Source: an uncultured Pelagibacteraceae bacterium
GTDB lineage: Bacteria; Pseudomonadota; Alphaproteobacteria; Pelagibacterales; Pelagibacteraceae
Direction: 5' to 3'
Assembly (NCBI GenBank): GCA_902543245.1
Contig: CACBXQ010000002.1
Location: 83,718-147,717, forward strand
Length of the DNA: 64,000 nucleotides
Part shown: piece by piece, positions 52,922 through 62,122 of the stretch
Position numbering within the stretch: the stretch's first letter is position 1
How the letters are laid out: each line of letters starts with the position of its first letter
Position numbers and translations under genes: made by a program
Notes under the pieces: generated by a model
The model's database searches: none
What the model was told of the DNA's origin: nothing
What the model saw: the letters and a program-made list of their open reading frames with translations, nothing else

Positions 52922-55696
52922 TTAATGAAGTATTCCCCAGTTTTCTCCTGAATTTATATCTACAGTTAAAGGAATAGAAAAAGCATGCAAATCACTTTTG
53001 CTTACACCTGACATTTCTTTTTTTATCATTTCACATGTTTTTTTAACTTCATTTTCAGGTACCTCAAATATTAATTCATCATGAATTTGTAATAACATTT
53101 TAGATTTTAAATTTTTTGAATTTTCTAAAAGTTTATGGATCCTAATCATGGCAAGTCTCATTATTTCGGATGCAGATCCTTGAATTGGTGCATTGATTGC
53201 AGCCCTTTCTTGAAAATTTCTTACATTAAAATTTTTATCATTTATCCCAGTGATATACGTTCTTCTTCCAAAAATATTATTCACGTAACCACTTTTTCTA
53301 CAAAATTTTATTGTAGAATCCATATATTCTTTTATTTCAGGAAATTTTTTAAAATATGAATTTAGAAATTCTTGTGCTTCAATATTTGAGACCATAATTT
53401 GTTTGGCAAGTCCATATTGTGAAATTCCATATATAATTCCAAAATTAATTGCTTTGGCCTTTCGCCTAGTGTTGCTATCAACTTTTTTAATATCAATATT
53501 AAATACTTGGCTCGCAGTCAGAGTATGAATATCTTCATTATTTTTAAAGGCTTTTTTAAGTTCTTTTACATCTGCTAAATCAGCAAGTATCCTCATTTCA
53601 ATTTGATTATAATCAGCGGACACTAAGAGATTATTTTTTTCTGCTATAAAAGATTTTCTAATATTTTTACCATCATCAGTTTTAATAGGTATATTTTGTA
53701 AGTTAGGGTCACTTGAAGCTAATCTTCCAGTTGTAGTCGCAGCAAGCAAAAAAGAAGTATGAACTCTTTTAGTTTTATTATTAACAAAAGTTGGTAAGGA
53801 TTCTGAATATGTATTTTTTAGTTTAGATATTTGCCTCCATTCTAAAATTAATTTTGGTAGCTCATGTCCTTTATAAGCTAAATCTTCCATTACACTTGCA
53901 CTAGTTGCAAAGCTTCCTTTTTTAGTTTTTTTTAGTGCAGATATTTTTAATTCATTATACATTATCTCACCAAGCTGCTTAGTCGAGCCAATATTAAACT
54001 CTTTTTTAGAAATTTTAAAAATTTTTTTTTCTAGATTTCTTATTTTTAACTCAAATTTTTTTGATAAATCATTAAGGAAATTACTATCTATTTTCACTCC
54101 ATTAATCTCCATTGACGCCAGAATTTTAATAAAAGGTTTTTCGAATACTTCATAAATTTCTTTTAGTTTTTCTATTTTTAGATTTTTTTCAAAAATTTTA
54201 AAAAGACGATATGTTACATCCGCATCTTCCGCTGCATAATCCTTTGCTTTTAAAATTTCTACTTCGTTAAAAGAAATTTGTTTTTTTCCAGATCCTACAA
54301 TGTCTTTATAAGATATTGTCTTATGATTTAAATGAATTTCAGAAAGTGTATCCATATTGTGCCTATTTTTTCCTGCATCTAATGTATAGGACATAAGCAT
54401 TGTGTCTTCCATTGATGTCATATTTATCCCGTGATGATGAAGTACGATATAGTCAAATTTTATATTTTGACCAATTTTTTTAATACTAGAGTCCTCCAAA
54501 AGAATTTTGATTTTTTTTATCACTTTTTCTAGACTCAAACTTACATTTTTTTTATGTCCGATCGGTATGTAACAAGCCTCTCCAGCTTCGAAACATAACG
54601 AAATACCAATTAGATTTGCGGTCTGAGGATCCAAAGAAGAGGTTTCGGTGTCTATTGCGATTTCCCCTTTTTCCTCGGCTTTTTTAATCCAATAATCGAT
54701 TTCCTCAATTGTTTTAATTAATTTATAATTCTTAAAATATTCTTTTTCTATTTTTGAATTGTGATTTTCACTAAATTTAGTTTTTGTTGTTTTAACTTCT
54801 CCATAAAACGAAATTACTTGACTTAAGAGTCTATTAAATTCCATTTCCCTCAAAAAATCATATAACTTATCTTTGTTAATTTCTTTCAATTCAAAATCTT
54901 GGATTTTATCTTTGACTGGAACATCTTTTTTTAAGGTAACTAATCTTTTGCTAATTAATGCTTTTTCTTTATTTTCTAAAATGGTTTCCCTTCTTTTGTT
55001 TTGTTTAATTTCATCTGCATTAGCTAATAATTTTTCCACAGTGCCATATTTATTTATTAACTCAGCTGCTGTTTTGACTCCAATACCTGGAACACCTGGA
55101 ACATTATCGCTACTGTCGCCTGCTAATGCTTGGACCTCAATGACTTTATTTGCATCAACTCCAAATTTACTTAAAACATCCTCATTTGAAATAAATTTAT
55201 TTTTCATCGGATCATAAATACGAACGTTTTTTTTATACAGTTGCATGAGGTCTTTGTCAGAGGAAACAATAGTTACCTTTGCTCCTTCTTTCAAAATTTT
55301 TTCACAATATGTTGCTATTAAATCATCAGCTTCATAATTCAGCATTTCAATTGATGGAAGATTAAAAGCTTCAACTGATTTTCTTATATATTCAAATTGA
55401 GGAGCTAAATCGTCAGGCGCCTCACTCCTGTTGGCCTTATAATCTTTATATATTTCATTTCTAAAATTTTTTCTTGCTGAGTCAAAAATAACAGCAAAAT
55501 GTGTAGGTCTTTGTAAATTTTCTTTTGATTTGGAATCTTCCAGAAGTTTGTAAAGCATATTACAAAAACCATTAACTGCACCAGTTGGCATGCCGTCACT
55601 TTTACGACTCAGAGGAGGCAATGCATAATATGCTCTAAAAATATATCCTGACCCGTCAATTAAATAAAAATGATCAGTTTTTTTTATTTTATTCAT
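52922..55696 (-). CDS. polA: DNA polymerase I
   Basis: Repair and replication polymerase of 924 aa with all three domains. The N-terminal 5'-3' exonuclease has FYLIDGSGYIFRAYYALPPL and the ALAGDSSDNVPGVPGIGVKTA helix-hairpin-helix. The 3'-5' exonuclease keeps the acidic motif IAIDTETSSLD, so proofreading is probably intact. The polymerase has motif A SADYNQIEMRILADL, motif B RRKAKAINFGIIYGIS and motif C LLQIHDELIFEVPE. It diverges from the ABC ATPase gene by 50 bp. Confidence 0.98.
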   Translation of the reverse strand: MNKIKKTDHFYLIDGSGYIFRAYYALPPLSRKSDGMPTGAVNGFCNMLYKLLEDSKSKENLQRPTHFAVIFDSARKNFRNEIYKDYKANRSEAPDDLAPQFEYIRKSVEAFNLPSIEMLNYEADDLIATYCEKILKEGAKVTIVSSDKDLMQLYKKNVRIYDPMKNKFISNEDVLSKFGVDANKVIEVQALAGDSSDNVPGVPGIGVKTAAELINKYGTVEKLLANADEIKQNKRRETILENKEKALISKRLVTLKKDVPVKDKIQDFELKEINKDKLYDFLREMEFNRLLSQVISFYGEVKTTKTKFSENHNSKIEKEYFKNYKLIKTIEEIDYWIKKAEEKGEIAIDTETSSLDPQTANLIGISLCFEAGEACYIPIGHKKNVSLSLEKVIKKIKILLEDSSIKKIGQNIKFDYIVLHHHGINMTSMEDTMLMSYTLDAGKNRHNMDTLSEIHLNHKTISYKDIVGSGKKQISFNEVEILKAKDYAAEDADVTYRLFKIFEKNLKIEKLKEIYEVFEKPFIKILASMEINGVKIDSNFLNDLSKKFELKIRNLEKKIFKISKKEFNIGSTKQLGEIMYNELKISALKKTKKGSFATSASVMEDLAYKGHELPKLILEWRQISKLKNTYSESLPTFVNNKTKRVHTSFLLAATTTGRLASSDPNLQNIPIKTDDGKNIRKSFIAEKNNLLVSADYNQIEMRILADLADVKELKKAFKNNEDIHTLTASQVFNIDIKKVDSNTRRKAKAINFGIIYGISQYGLAKQIMVSNIEAQEFLNSYFKKFPEIKEYMDSTIKFCRKSGYVNNIFGRRTYITGINDKNFNVRNFQERAAINAPIQGSASEIMRLAMIRIHKLLENSKNLKSKMLLQIHDELIFEVPENEVKKTCEMIKKEMSGVSKSDLHAFSIPLTVDINSGENWGILH

Positions 55697-55746
55697 ATTA
55701 TTATGTTACCTTAAATATATTGAATGTTATAAATGTATAGTTTCTT

Positions 55747-56676
55747 ATGAACAAAAAAAATGTACTCACTGTAAAAAATTTAAATAAAACTTATCAAAAA
55801 AAAGGATCTAATCCTTTAACTGCTATTGAAAATTTAAACTTAAGCGTGCAACAGGGAGAAATATTTGGTCTTCTTGGGCCCAATGGGGCAGGAAAAACAA
55901 CTTTTATAAATATTCTTTCAGGTTCAGTAATGAAAACTTCAGGCTTTGTTGAAGTTTGGGGATTTAACTTAGATAAAAACCCTAGACAGGTCAGGGCCTC
56001 AATTGGAATTGTTGCTCAAGATGTTAACCTAGATCCCTTTTTTACTCCAGAGAGTCTTTTAGATCTGCAGGCTGGTCTGTATGGAATAAAAAAGAAAGAT
56101 AGAATTACTTCAAAAATTTTAAATTTGGTGTCCTTAGAAAAACAAGCTAAAAGCTATGCCAGAAGTTTGTCTGGAGGAATGAAAAGACGATTAATGGTTG
56201 CAAAATCTTTAGTGCATCAGCCACCAATAATTATACTTGATGAACCCACAGCTGGCGTAGATGTAGAATTAAGACAAAATCTATGGAAAAATGTAAAAAC
56301 GCTTAATCAAGAAGGAGTAACCATAATCCTAACTACTCACTACTTGGAAGAAGCTGAAAAGATGTGTGACAGAATAGGAATATTAAATAAAGGAAATTTA
56401 GTTGCACTTGATACTACCCAAAAACTTTTAGAGAAAATTCAAATAAAAAAAATATCCATTAAGGTAAACAAAAGAGTTAATATAAACGAAAGTAAATTTA
56501 AAACTCTAAAAATTGTATCATCAACTAACAATGAAATAAATTTAAGTTATGACAAAAATGAGTTAAAAATTGACCAAATTATAAAACTTATTGAAGAGAA
56601 TGGGGCTAGAATTCTAGATTTATCAACAGATGATGGTGATTTAGAGGATGTATTTTTAAGTCTTACAAAAAGCTAG
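55747..56676 (+). CDS. ABC-2-type transporter ATP-binding protein (YadG/CcmA-like)
   Basis: Cytosolic ATPase of 309 aa. Walker A GLLGPNGAGKTTFINILSG, signature YARSLSGGMKRRLMVA and Walker B PPIIILDEPTAGVDVEL are intact, with the switch His in LTTHYLEEAEKMCDRIGIL. A C-terminal extension (about 225-309) is typical of exporters with a separate ABC-2 permease. No permease gene is adjacent: bioY follows 32 bp downstream. The partner must be elsewhere, and the substrate is unknown. Confidence 0.9.
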   Translation: MNKKNVLTVKNLNKTYQKKGSNPLTAIENLNLSVQQGEIFGLLGPNGAGKTTFINILSGSVMKTSGFVEVWGFNLDKNPRQVRASIGIVAQDVNLDPFFTPESLLDLQAGLYGIKKKDRITSKILNLVSLEKQAKSYARSLSGGMKRRLMVAKSLVHQPPIIILDEPTAGVDVELRQNLWKNVKTLNQEGVTIILTTHYLEEAEKMCDRIGILNKGNLVALDTTQKLLEKIQIKKISIKVNKRVNINESKFKTLKIVSSTNNEINLSYDKNELKIDQIIKLIEENGARILDLSTDDGDLEDVFLSLTKS

Positions 56677-56708
56677 AAAATTCTAACTAATAATAGTAAT
56701 CTTTAAAT

Positions 56709-57257
56709 ATGGAAAATGTTTTCAAAAAAACACAAACAAATTTATTTAAATCTGTTTTACTAATCTTTTTTGGCTCTTTGATTTTAACACTATCAGCAAA
56801 AATTCAAACTCCTTATGCACCAGTACCTACAACAATGCAAACTTTTGCAGTTTTACTTTTAGGTATGTCTTTAGGATATAAATTAGCAACAATTACTGTA
56901 ATAGTTTATTTAATAGAAGGAATGCTTGGTATGCCAGTTTTCGCAAAAGGAGGTGGTATTATATATTTGACTGGACCTACAAGTGGATATTTATTTGGCT
57001 TTATTTTTGCGAGCTTCGCAGCAGGTTTTTTAAAAAAAGATAATAGCTATTTTTATGTTTTCTTTTATTTACTTTTTTCTGTAAGTATAATTTATATTAT
57101 AGGACTGCTTTGGCTTTGGAATTTTATAGGGATAGAAAAAAATTTTGTTGATATATTTAATATTGGTGCAAAACCTTTTTTATTGGTAGAATTTTATAAA
57201 CTATTGATATTAACATTTTTGTCTTCCCAAATATTAAAATTGAGAAAGTTTATTTAG
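56709..57257 (+). CDS. bioY: Biotin transporter BioY
   Basis: Six-helix S-component of an ECF-type biotin transporter, 182 aa. AKIQTPYAPVPTTMQTFAVLLLGMSLGYKLA and YLIEGMLGMPVFAKGGGIIYLTGPTSGYLFGFIFAS are the BioY hallmarks; the latter is the substrate pocket. BioY can work alone in some bacteria; no BioM or BioN gene is adjacent, and the preceding ABC ATPase does not look like BioM. Its 3' end overlaps the facing regA by 8 nt. Confidence 0.95.
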   Translation: MENVFKKTQTNLFKSVLLIFFGSLILTLSAKIQTPYAPVPTTMQTFAVLLLGMSLGYKLATITVIVYLIEGMLGMPVFAKGGGIIYLTGPTSGYLFGFIFASFAAGFLKKDNSYFYVFFYLLFSVSIIYIIGLLWLWNFIGIEKNFVDIFNIGAKPFLLVEFYKLLILTFLSSQILKLRKFI

Positions 57258-57813
57258 GAGATCTTTTAGATAAAATTCTTTGCAATGTTCGTCTATGCAT
57301 TTTAAGTCTTCTTGCCGTTTCAGAAACATTTCTATTGCATAGCTCAAACACTCTGTGGATATGTTCCCATTTAACCCTATCTGCTGACATTGGATTTTCT
57401 GGTGGAGGTGCTTTAGCCTCAGGATCAGCTAACAATGCTTTTTCCACATCATCAGCATCAGCTGGCTTAGCTAAATAATCAATTGCACCCTCTTTAATTG
57501 CTGCAACTGCTGTAGGAATATTACCATATCCAGTTAACATTATAATTCTACTTTTTGAATTTGAGCTTTGAAGTTCTTTTACAACCTCAAGTCCATTTCC
57601 ATCATTAAGTCTTAAATCAACTACCGCAAAAGCAGGTTTTTTTACTTTTACGGACTCAATGCCTTTTTTTACACCCTCAGCTTGAGTAACTTCGAACCCT
57701 TTTTTTTCCATTGCTCTAGCTAATCTTTCTCTAAATGGATTATCATCATCCACTATAAGTAAGCTTTTATCAGTAAAATCACCAATTTTGTTTAATATTA
57801 CGCTCTCGACCAT
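57250..57813 (-). CDS. regA: Redox response regulator RegA/PrrA/ActR
   Basis: Response regulator of 187 aa. The receiver has LLIVDDDNPFRERLARAMEKKGFEV, the phospho-acceptor D in AVVDLRLNDGNGLEVV, MLTGYGNIPTAVAAIKEGAIDYLAKP and the proline-rich linker PPPENPMSADRVKWEHI, which is specific to RegA. The C-terminal Fis-like HTH is NVSETARRLKMHRRTLQRILSKR. It responds to redox state of the quinone pool through kinase RegB, which is not in this window, and usually controls energy genes. It is divergent from the polyamine operon. Confidence 0.95.
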   Translation of the reverse strand: MVESVILNKIGDFTDKSLLIVDDDNPFRERLARAMEKKGFEVTQAEGVKKGIESVKVKKPAFAVVDLRLNDGNGLEVVKELQSSNSKSRIIMLTGYGNIPTAVAAIKEGAIDYLAKPADADDVEKALLADPEAKAPPPENPMSADRVKWEHIHRVFELCNRNVSETARRLKMHRRTLQRILSKRSPK

Positions 57814-57903
57814 GGAAGACTATATAGGTAAAGTTTCATAAATTACAATCCTTAATATTTTACTTTACTTTGTCGCACTTCATGGATAAATGCTGATCTA
57901 TAC

Positions 57904-57936
57904 AAAAATTGCATAGAAATTATGCAGTTTTTTTTT
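57904..57936 (+). terminator. Terminator-like hairpin in the leader of the polyamine operon (likely attenuator)
   Basis: TTGCATA (57909-57915) and TATGCAG (57921-57927) form a 7-bp stem (one G-U pair) with loop GAAAT. Five flanking A residues can pair with the following T-run (57928-57936). This is a canonical intrinsic terminator 24 bp before the decarboxylase ATG. No plus-strand gene precedes it within 650 bp except bioY read through regA, so it most likely acts on the operon's own leader. A five-bp hairpin TGGAT/ATCTA lies just upstream (57883-57900). It could be the speF-type leader known from Alphaproteobacteria; I could not align it. Confidence 0.65.
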
Positions 57937-57960
57937 GTTAAATTTTTTTTGAGGTAACAA

Positions 57961-59139
57961 ATGCAAAAATTTAAATCAATTGATGAACTAGTTAATCAAT
58001 TGAAACCAACAGAACCTGTATATTGTATTAGAAAAAAATCTATACAATTAGCATCAAAATTTTTTCAAAAACAATTCCCAGGTAAAGTTTTATATGCGGT
58101 TAAAACTAACCCCCATCCAACTGTTTTAAAAACACTGGTTGATAGTGGAATTAATAACTTTGATATAGCTTCAATCAAAGAAATTGAGGCAATAAAAAAA
58201 ATTAATCCCAGAGCTAAATGCTCATTTATGCATACAGTAAAAAGTCGAGAAAGTATAAATGAAGCATACTTTAAACATGGAATTAGAGCTTATTCATTAG
58301 ATACAAAAGATGAATTAATTAAAATACTAGAAAGCACAAATCAAGCAAAAGATTTAGAACTGCATGTAAGAGTCGCTGTTTCAAACGAACATGCTGAAAT
58401 AGATTTATCTAAAAAGTTTGGAGCTTTAACCTCTGAAGCTATTGGATTATTACGATTAACAAAACAATATGCAAAAAAAATTGCTTTAAGTTTTCATGTG
58501 GGGTCACAATGTATGCATCCAATTTCTTATTCAAAAGGTATTTCTGAATTAAAATATATAATAAAAAAAACAAAAATTATACCAGACATAATTAATATAG
58601 GTGGTGGTTTTCCAACAATATATCCTGACTTAATTCCTCAATCACTTGAGACATATTTTAAAGAAATAAAAAAAGGTTTAGATGACTTAGATTTAGAAAA
58701 ACTTCCAGAGATAATATGTGAACCAGGAAGAGCTATAGTTGCCGAAAGTGGATCAACAATTGTAAAGGTTAATTTAAGAAAAAAACAAAAACTTTATATA
58801 AATGATGGAACATATGGTACGCTCTTTGATGCAGGAGTGCCTAATATTGTTTACCCTTCTAGATTAATTACAAGTGGTAGAATTATATCTAAAAAATTAA
58901 CATCATTTGATTTTTTTGGACCTACATGCGATAGCATGGACTATATGAAAGGACCTTTCATTCTACCAAATAATATAAAAGAAAACGATTATATTGAACT
59001 AGGTCAGCTAGGTGCATATGGGTTGACTTTTAGAACTCAGTTTAATGGCTTTTATTCAGATAATATATTTGAAGTAGAAGATGATCCTATAATGACGATG
59101 TATAACAAAGAAGCATTGAAAGAGTTTCTTGTTGCTTAA
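57961..59139 (+). CDS. PLP-dependent ornithine/lysine decarboxylase, group IV (eukaryotic-ODC-like)
   Basis: Alanine-racemase-fold decarboxylase of 392 aa. The PLP lysine is in LYAVKTNPHPTVLKTL (near residue 46). AFHVGSQC-like LSFHVGSQCMHP, INIGGGFPTIYP, EPGRAIVAESG and the active-site FFGPTCDSMDYM cysteine-Asp are the ODC hallmarks. It makes putrescine from ornithine (or cadaverine from lysine). It leads a four-gene run for polyamines, overlapping the next gene by one base. GAGGT at 57951-57955 is the ribosome-binding site. Confidence 0.9.
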   Translation: MQKFKSIDELVNQLKPTEPVYCIRKKSIQLASKFFQKQFPGKVLYAVKTNPHPTVLKTLVDSGINNFDIASIKEIEAIKKINPRAKCSFMHTVKSRESINEAYFKHGIRAYSLDTKDELIKILESTNQAKDLELHVRVAVSNEHAEIDLSKKFGALTSEAIGLLRLTKQYAKKIALSFHVGSQCMHPISYSKGISELKYIIKKTKIIPDIINIGGGFPTIYPDLIPQSLETYFKEIKKGLDDLDLEKLPEIICEPGRAIVAESGSTIVKVNLRKKQKLYINDGTYGTLFDAGVPNIVYPSRLITSGRIISKKLTSFDFFGPTCDSMDYMKGPFILPNNIKENDYIELGQLGAYGLTFRTQFNGFYSDNIFEVEDDPIMTMYNKEALKEFLVA

Positions 59140-60179
59140 TGTCAGATAATAAAAATCTAACCAATAATCGGAAAAAAGATCTTCTTAGTAAAGAAGTTGA
59201 GCATATAGATATTACAAAATTTGATGCAAGAGAAATTATTTCTTCAATGAAAAAAATGTCTTTTGTATCAAGAGAAACTGCAAATGCGGCCAACATTTTC
59301 AATGATATGTTAAAAGATAAAGAATGCACTATATTCCTTACGCTTGCTGGCTCTACCTCTGCAGCAGGATGCATGCATATTTATAGAGATTTAATTAAAT
59401 ATAATATGGTAGATGCAATAGTTGCAACAGGAGCATCAATAATCGATATGGATTTCTTTGAAGCTCTTGGTTTTAAACATTATCAAGGGTCACAATTCCA
59501 GGATGACACTGAATTAAGACATAATTATATTGATCGAATATATGATACCTATATTGACGAAAATGAACTTCAAATGTGTGATAAAACTATTGGTGAAATA
59601 GCCGATAAACTTGAACCTCGAAGCTATACATCAAGAGAGTTTATTTTTGAAATTGGTAAATATTTAAAATCCAATGCTAAAAAAAAGGGCTCATTAATTG
59701 AAATGGCATATGACAATAATGTTCCTATTTTTTGTCCAGCTTTTACTGACTCAAGTGCAGGATTTGGCTTAGTTATGCACCAGGAAAGAAACCCTAAAAA
59801 TCACATAACTATTGACTCTATAAGAGAATTTAGAGAACTAACTGAAATTAAAATTAGATCTAAAGGCTCAGGACTTTTTATGATTGGTGGAGGAGTGCCA
59901 AAAAATTTTATTCAAGATACAGTGATATGTGCAGAACTTTTGGGTAAGGATGTCGATATGCATAAATATGCAATACAAATTACTGTTGCAGATTCTAGAG
60001 ATGGTGCATGCAGCAGTTCAACTCTTAAAGAAGCAAGTTCATGGGGCAAAGTTGATATAACTAAAGAACAAATGGTTTTTGCTGAAGCAACAAGTGTTTT
60101 ACCCTTAATCGTTAGTGATGCTTATCATAAAGGCGAGTGGAAAAACAGAAAAAGAAAAAGTTTTTCTAAAATCTTTTAA
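59139..60179 (+). CDS. Deoxyhypusine-synthase-like enzyme (probable polyamine aminobutyl transferase)
   Basis: Protein of 346 aa in the deoxyhypusine synthase family. TIFLTLAGSTSAAGCMHIYRDLI, VDAIVATGASIIDMDFFEALG and GSGLFMIGGGVPKNFIQDT are NAD- and spermidine-site motifs. The catalytic Lys lies in LKEASSWGKVD, matching the WGK of eukaryotic DHS. Bacteria have no eIF5A, so these enzymes are thought to make homospermidine or related polyamines. Its TAATG coupling to the decarboxylase supports this. The exact product is not established here. Confidence 0.85.
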   Translation: MSDNKNLTNNRKKDLLSKEVEHIDITKFDAREIISSMKKMSFVSRETANAANIFNDMLKDKECTIFLTLAGSTSAAGCMHIYRDLIKYNMVDAIVATGASIIDMDFFEALGFKHYQGSQFQDDTELRHNYIDRIYDTYIDENELQMCDKTIGEIADKLEPRSYTSREFIFEIGKYLKSNAKKKGSLIEMAYDNNVPIFCPAFTDSSAGFGLVMHQERNPKNHITIDSIREFRELTEIKIRSKGSGLFMIGGGVPKNFIQDTVICAELLGKDVDMHKYAIQITVADSRDGACSSSTLKEASSWGKVDITKEQMVFAEATSVLPLIVSDAYHKGEWKNRKRKSFSKIF

Positions 60180-60182
60180 GCA

Positions 60183-61064
60183 ATGATCAAGAAAACAAAA
60201 ATTGCACTTATTCAAAGTAAAATTTCAAATAACTATAAAAATAATTTAAATCAATCGATATTTCATATTAGAAAAGCTGCAAGTAAAAAAGCAAAAATTA
60301 TATGTTTACCAGAACTTTTTTTATCAAATTATTTTTGCCAATCAGAGAATCATTCTAACTTTAGACTTGCTGAAAAAATTCCAGGAAAAACAACTAAAAT
60401 TTTTTGTGATCTAGCTAAAGAGCTGAAAATAGTTTTAGTTATTTCAATGTTTGAAAAAAAAACTTCAGGTTTCTACCATAATACAAGTGTTATAATAAAT
60501 GAGTTAGGTAAAATTATTTCAAAGTATAGAAAAATGCATATTCCTGATGATCCTGGATACTATGAGAAATTTTATTTTACTCCAGGTGACCTTGGTTTTA
60601 AATCTGTGAAAACTAAATTTGGAAAATTAGGACCTCTTATTTGTTGGGATCAGTGGTTTCCTGAAGCTGCAAGATTAACAGCTTTGAAGGGAGCACAAAT
60701 TCTTTTATATCCAACTGCAATTGGATGGCACCCTAGAGAAAAGAAAAAATTTGGAAAAATGCAATTGGAGTCATGGATAACTATGCAAAAATCGCATGCT
60801 ATTGCTAATGGTATATATGTTGCTGCGATAAATAGAGTAGGAATAGAAAAAAAGGGTAAAAAAAAAATAGAATTTTGGGGGAACTCGATGATTATAGATC
60901 CAAGTGGAAAAATTATAGCAAAACAAAATAATAAAAAAGAAGGAATTTTATTTTGCACAATTGATTTTAAAAAAATCGATACTGCAAGAGAACATTGGCC
61001 TTTTTTAAGAGATAGAAGAATAGACTCTTATAAAGGAATTTTAAAAAATCCAGTTGATGAATAA
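60183..61064 (+). CDS. aguB: N-carbamoylputrescine amidase
   Basis: Nitrilase-superfamily amidase of 293 aa that turns N-carbamoylputrescine into putrescine, CO2 and ammonia. The Glu-Lys-Cys triad is in LPELFLSNYF, YRKMHIPDDPGYYEKFYF and PLICWDQWFPEAARL, the last being characteristic of AguB. EHWPFLRDRRIDSYK closes the chain. It pairs with aguA downstream, the two overlapping by 8 nt. Confidence 0.95.
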   Translation: MIKKTKIALIQSKISNNYKNNLNQSIFHIRKAASKKAKIICLPELFLSNYFCQSENHSNFRLAEKIPGKTTKIFCDLAKELKIVLVISMFEKKTSGFYHNTSVIINELGKIISKYRKMHIPDDPGYYEKFYFTPGDLGFKSVKTKFGKLGPLICWDQWFPEAARLTALKGAQILLYPTAIGWHPREKKKFGKMQLESWITMQKSHAIANGIYVAAINRVGIEKKGKKKIEFWGNSMIIDPSGKIIAKQNNKKEGILFCTIDFKKIDTAREHWPFLRDRRIDSYKGILKNPVDE

Positions 61065-62121
61065 ACAACTTCTTGAATACAGAATGCCTGCGGAATGGGA
61101 ACCTCAAAAATCTGTCTGGCTAATTTGGCCATACAACCAAAAAGACTGGCCAGGACTTTTTAATAAAATTCCAGAAGTGTATGCTAAAATTATTTTTGAA
61201 CTTTCAAAAAATCAAATTGTAAATTTATTAATTAATAAAAATGCAGATAAAAAAAAGATTAAGAAGTACTTGTTGATTTATGATTGTAAAATATTTAGAA
61301 TTAAATTTCATATAATAAAGTCTGATAGAGTATGGATAAGAGATTCTGGACCAATATTTTTAATTAGAAAAAAAAATAAAAAAAAAATTATTCTAAACTT
61401 CTCTTTTAATGGATGGTCAAAATATAAAAATTATAAGAATGATAATAAAATTAATAATTTTATAAGTAAAAAATTAAATCTTAAAAAGATTATTCCAAAA
61501 ATTGAAAAATCAGGAAAATTCAAGAATATTGTAATGGAAGGTGGGGCTTTTGATGTTAATGGACAGGGTTCTGTGATTTTGACAAAAGAATGTTTATTAA
61601 GCAAAGTGCAAGAGCGAAATTTTAATTTTAAAAAGAAAGATTATGAAAAAATTTTCTCTAAATATTTAAATATCAAAAATTTTATTTGGTTAAATAAGGG
61701 TATAATTGGAGACGATACTCATGGCCATGTTGATGATATTGCAAGATTTGTTTCTAAGAATACAATCATGACAGCATTCGAAAAAAATAAGAATGATAAA
61801 AATTTTAAATCATTAAAAAAAAACTTTGAAATTTTGAAAAAAAGCAGAAACGAAAATGGAAATAAATTTAATATTATCAAAATTCCAATGCCACCTCCTA
61901 TTTATATAAATAAAATTAGAACTCCAGCTAGTTACTTAAATTTTTTTATAACCAACAAAAGCGTACTTTTGCCAGTGTTTAAAGTTAAAGGTGAAAGAAA
62001 AGTAATTAATTTATTTAAAAAAAATTTTAAAAATAAAAAAATTGTACCAATTGACTGCAAAGAATTAATTTGGGGATTTGGAGCTATACACTGTATGACA
62101 CAACAAGAACCTAAATTATAG
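61057..62121 (+). CDS. aguA: Agmatine deiminase
   Basis: Guanidino-modifying enzyme of 354 aa that converts agmatine to N-carbamoylputrescine and ammonia. YRMPAEWEPQKSVWLIWPYNQKDWPG, RVWIRDSGPIFL, VMEGGAFDVNG, DDTHGHVDDIARF and the catalytic Cys in GAIHCMTQQEP are all family motifs. I prefer the ATG at 61057 over the TTG at 61054. With aguB it gives a second putrescine route, which needs agmatine from an arginine decarboxylase or from uptake. Confidence 0.95.
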   Translation: MNKQLLEYRMPAEWEPQKSVWLIWPYNQKDWPGLFNKIPEVYAKIIFELSKNQIVNLLINKNADKKKIKKYLLIYDCKIFRIKFHIIKSDRVWIRDSGPIFLIRKKNKKKIILNFSFNGWSKYKNYKNDNKINNFISKKLNLKKIIPKIEKSGKFKNIVMEGGAFDVNGQGSVILTKECLLSKVQERNFNFKKKDYEKIFSKYLNIKNFIWLNKGIIGDDTHGHVDDIARFVSKNTIMTAFEKNKNDKNFKSLKKNFEILKKSRNENGNKFNIIKIPMPPPIYINKIRTPASYLNFFITNKSVLLPVFKVKGERKVINLFKKNFKNKKIVPIDCKELIWGFGAIHCMTQQEPKL

Positions 62122-62122
62122 T

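Noticed and set aside
57889..57915. A short ATG-initiated frame in the polyamine leader (MLIYTKIA then stop) as a leader peptide
   Set aside because: Eight codons with no ornithine- or arginine-linked codon pattern and no Shine-Dalgarno; cannot be told apart from chance.
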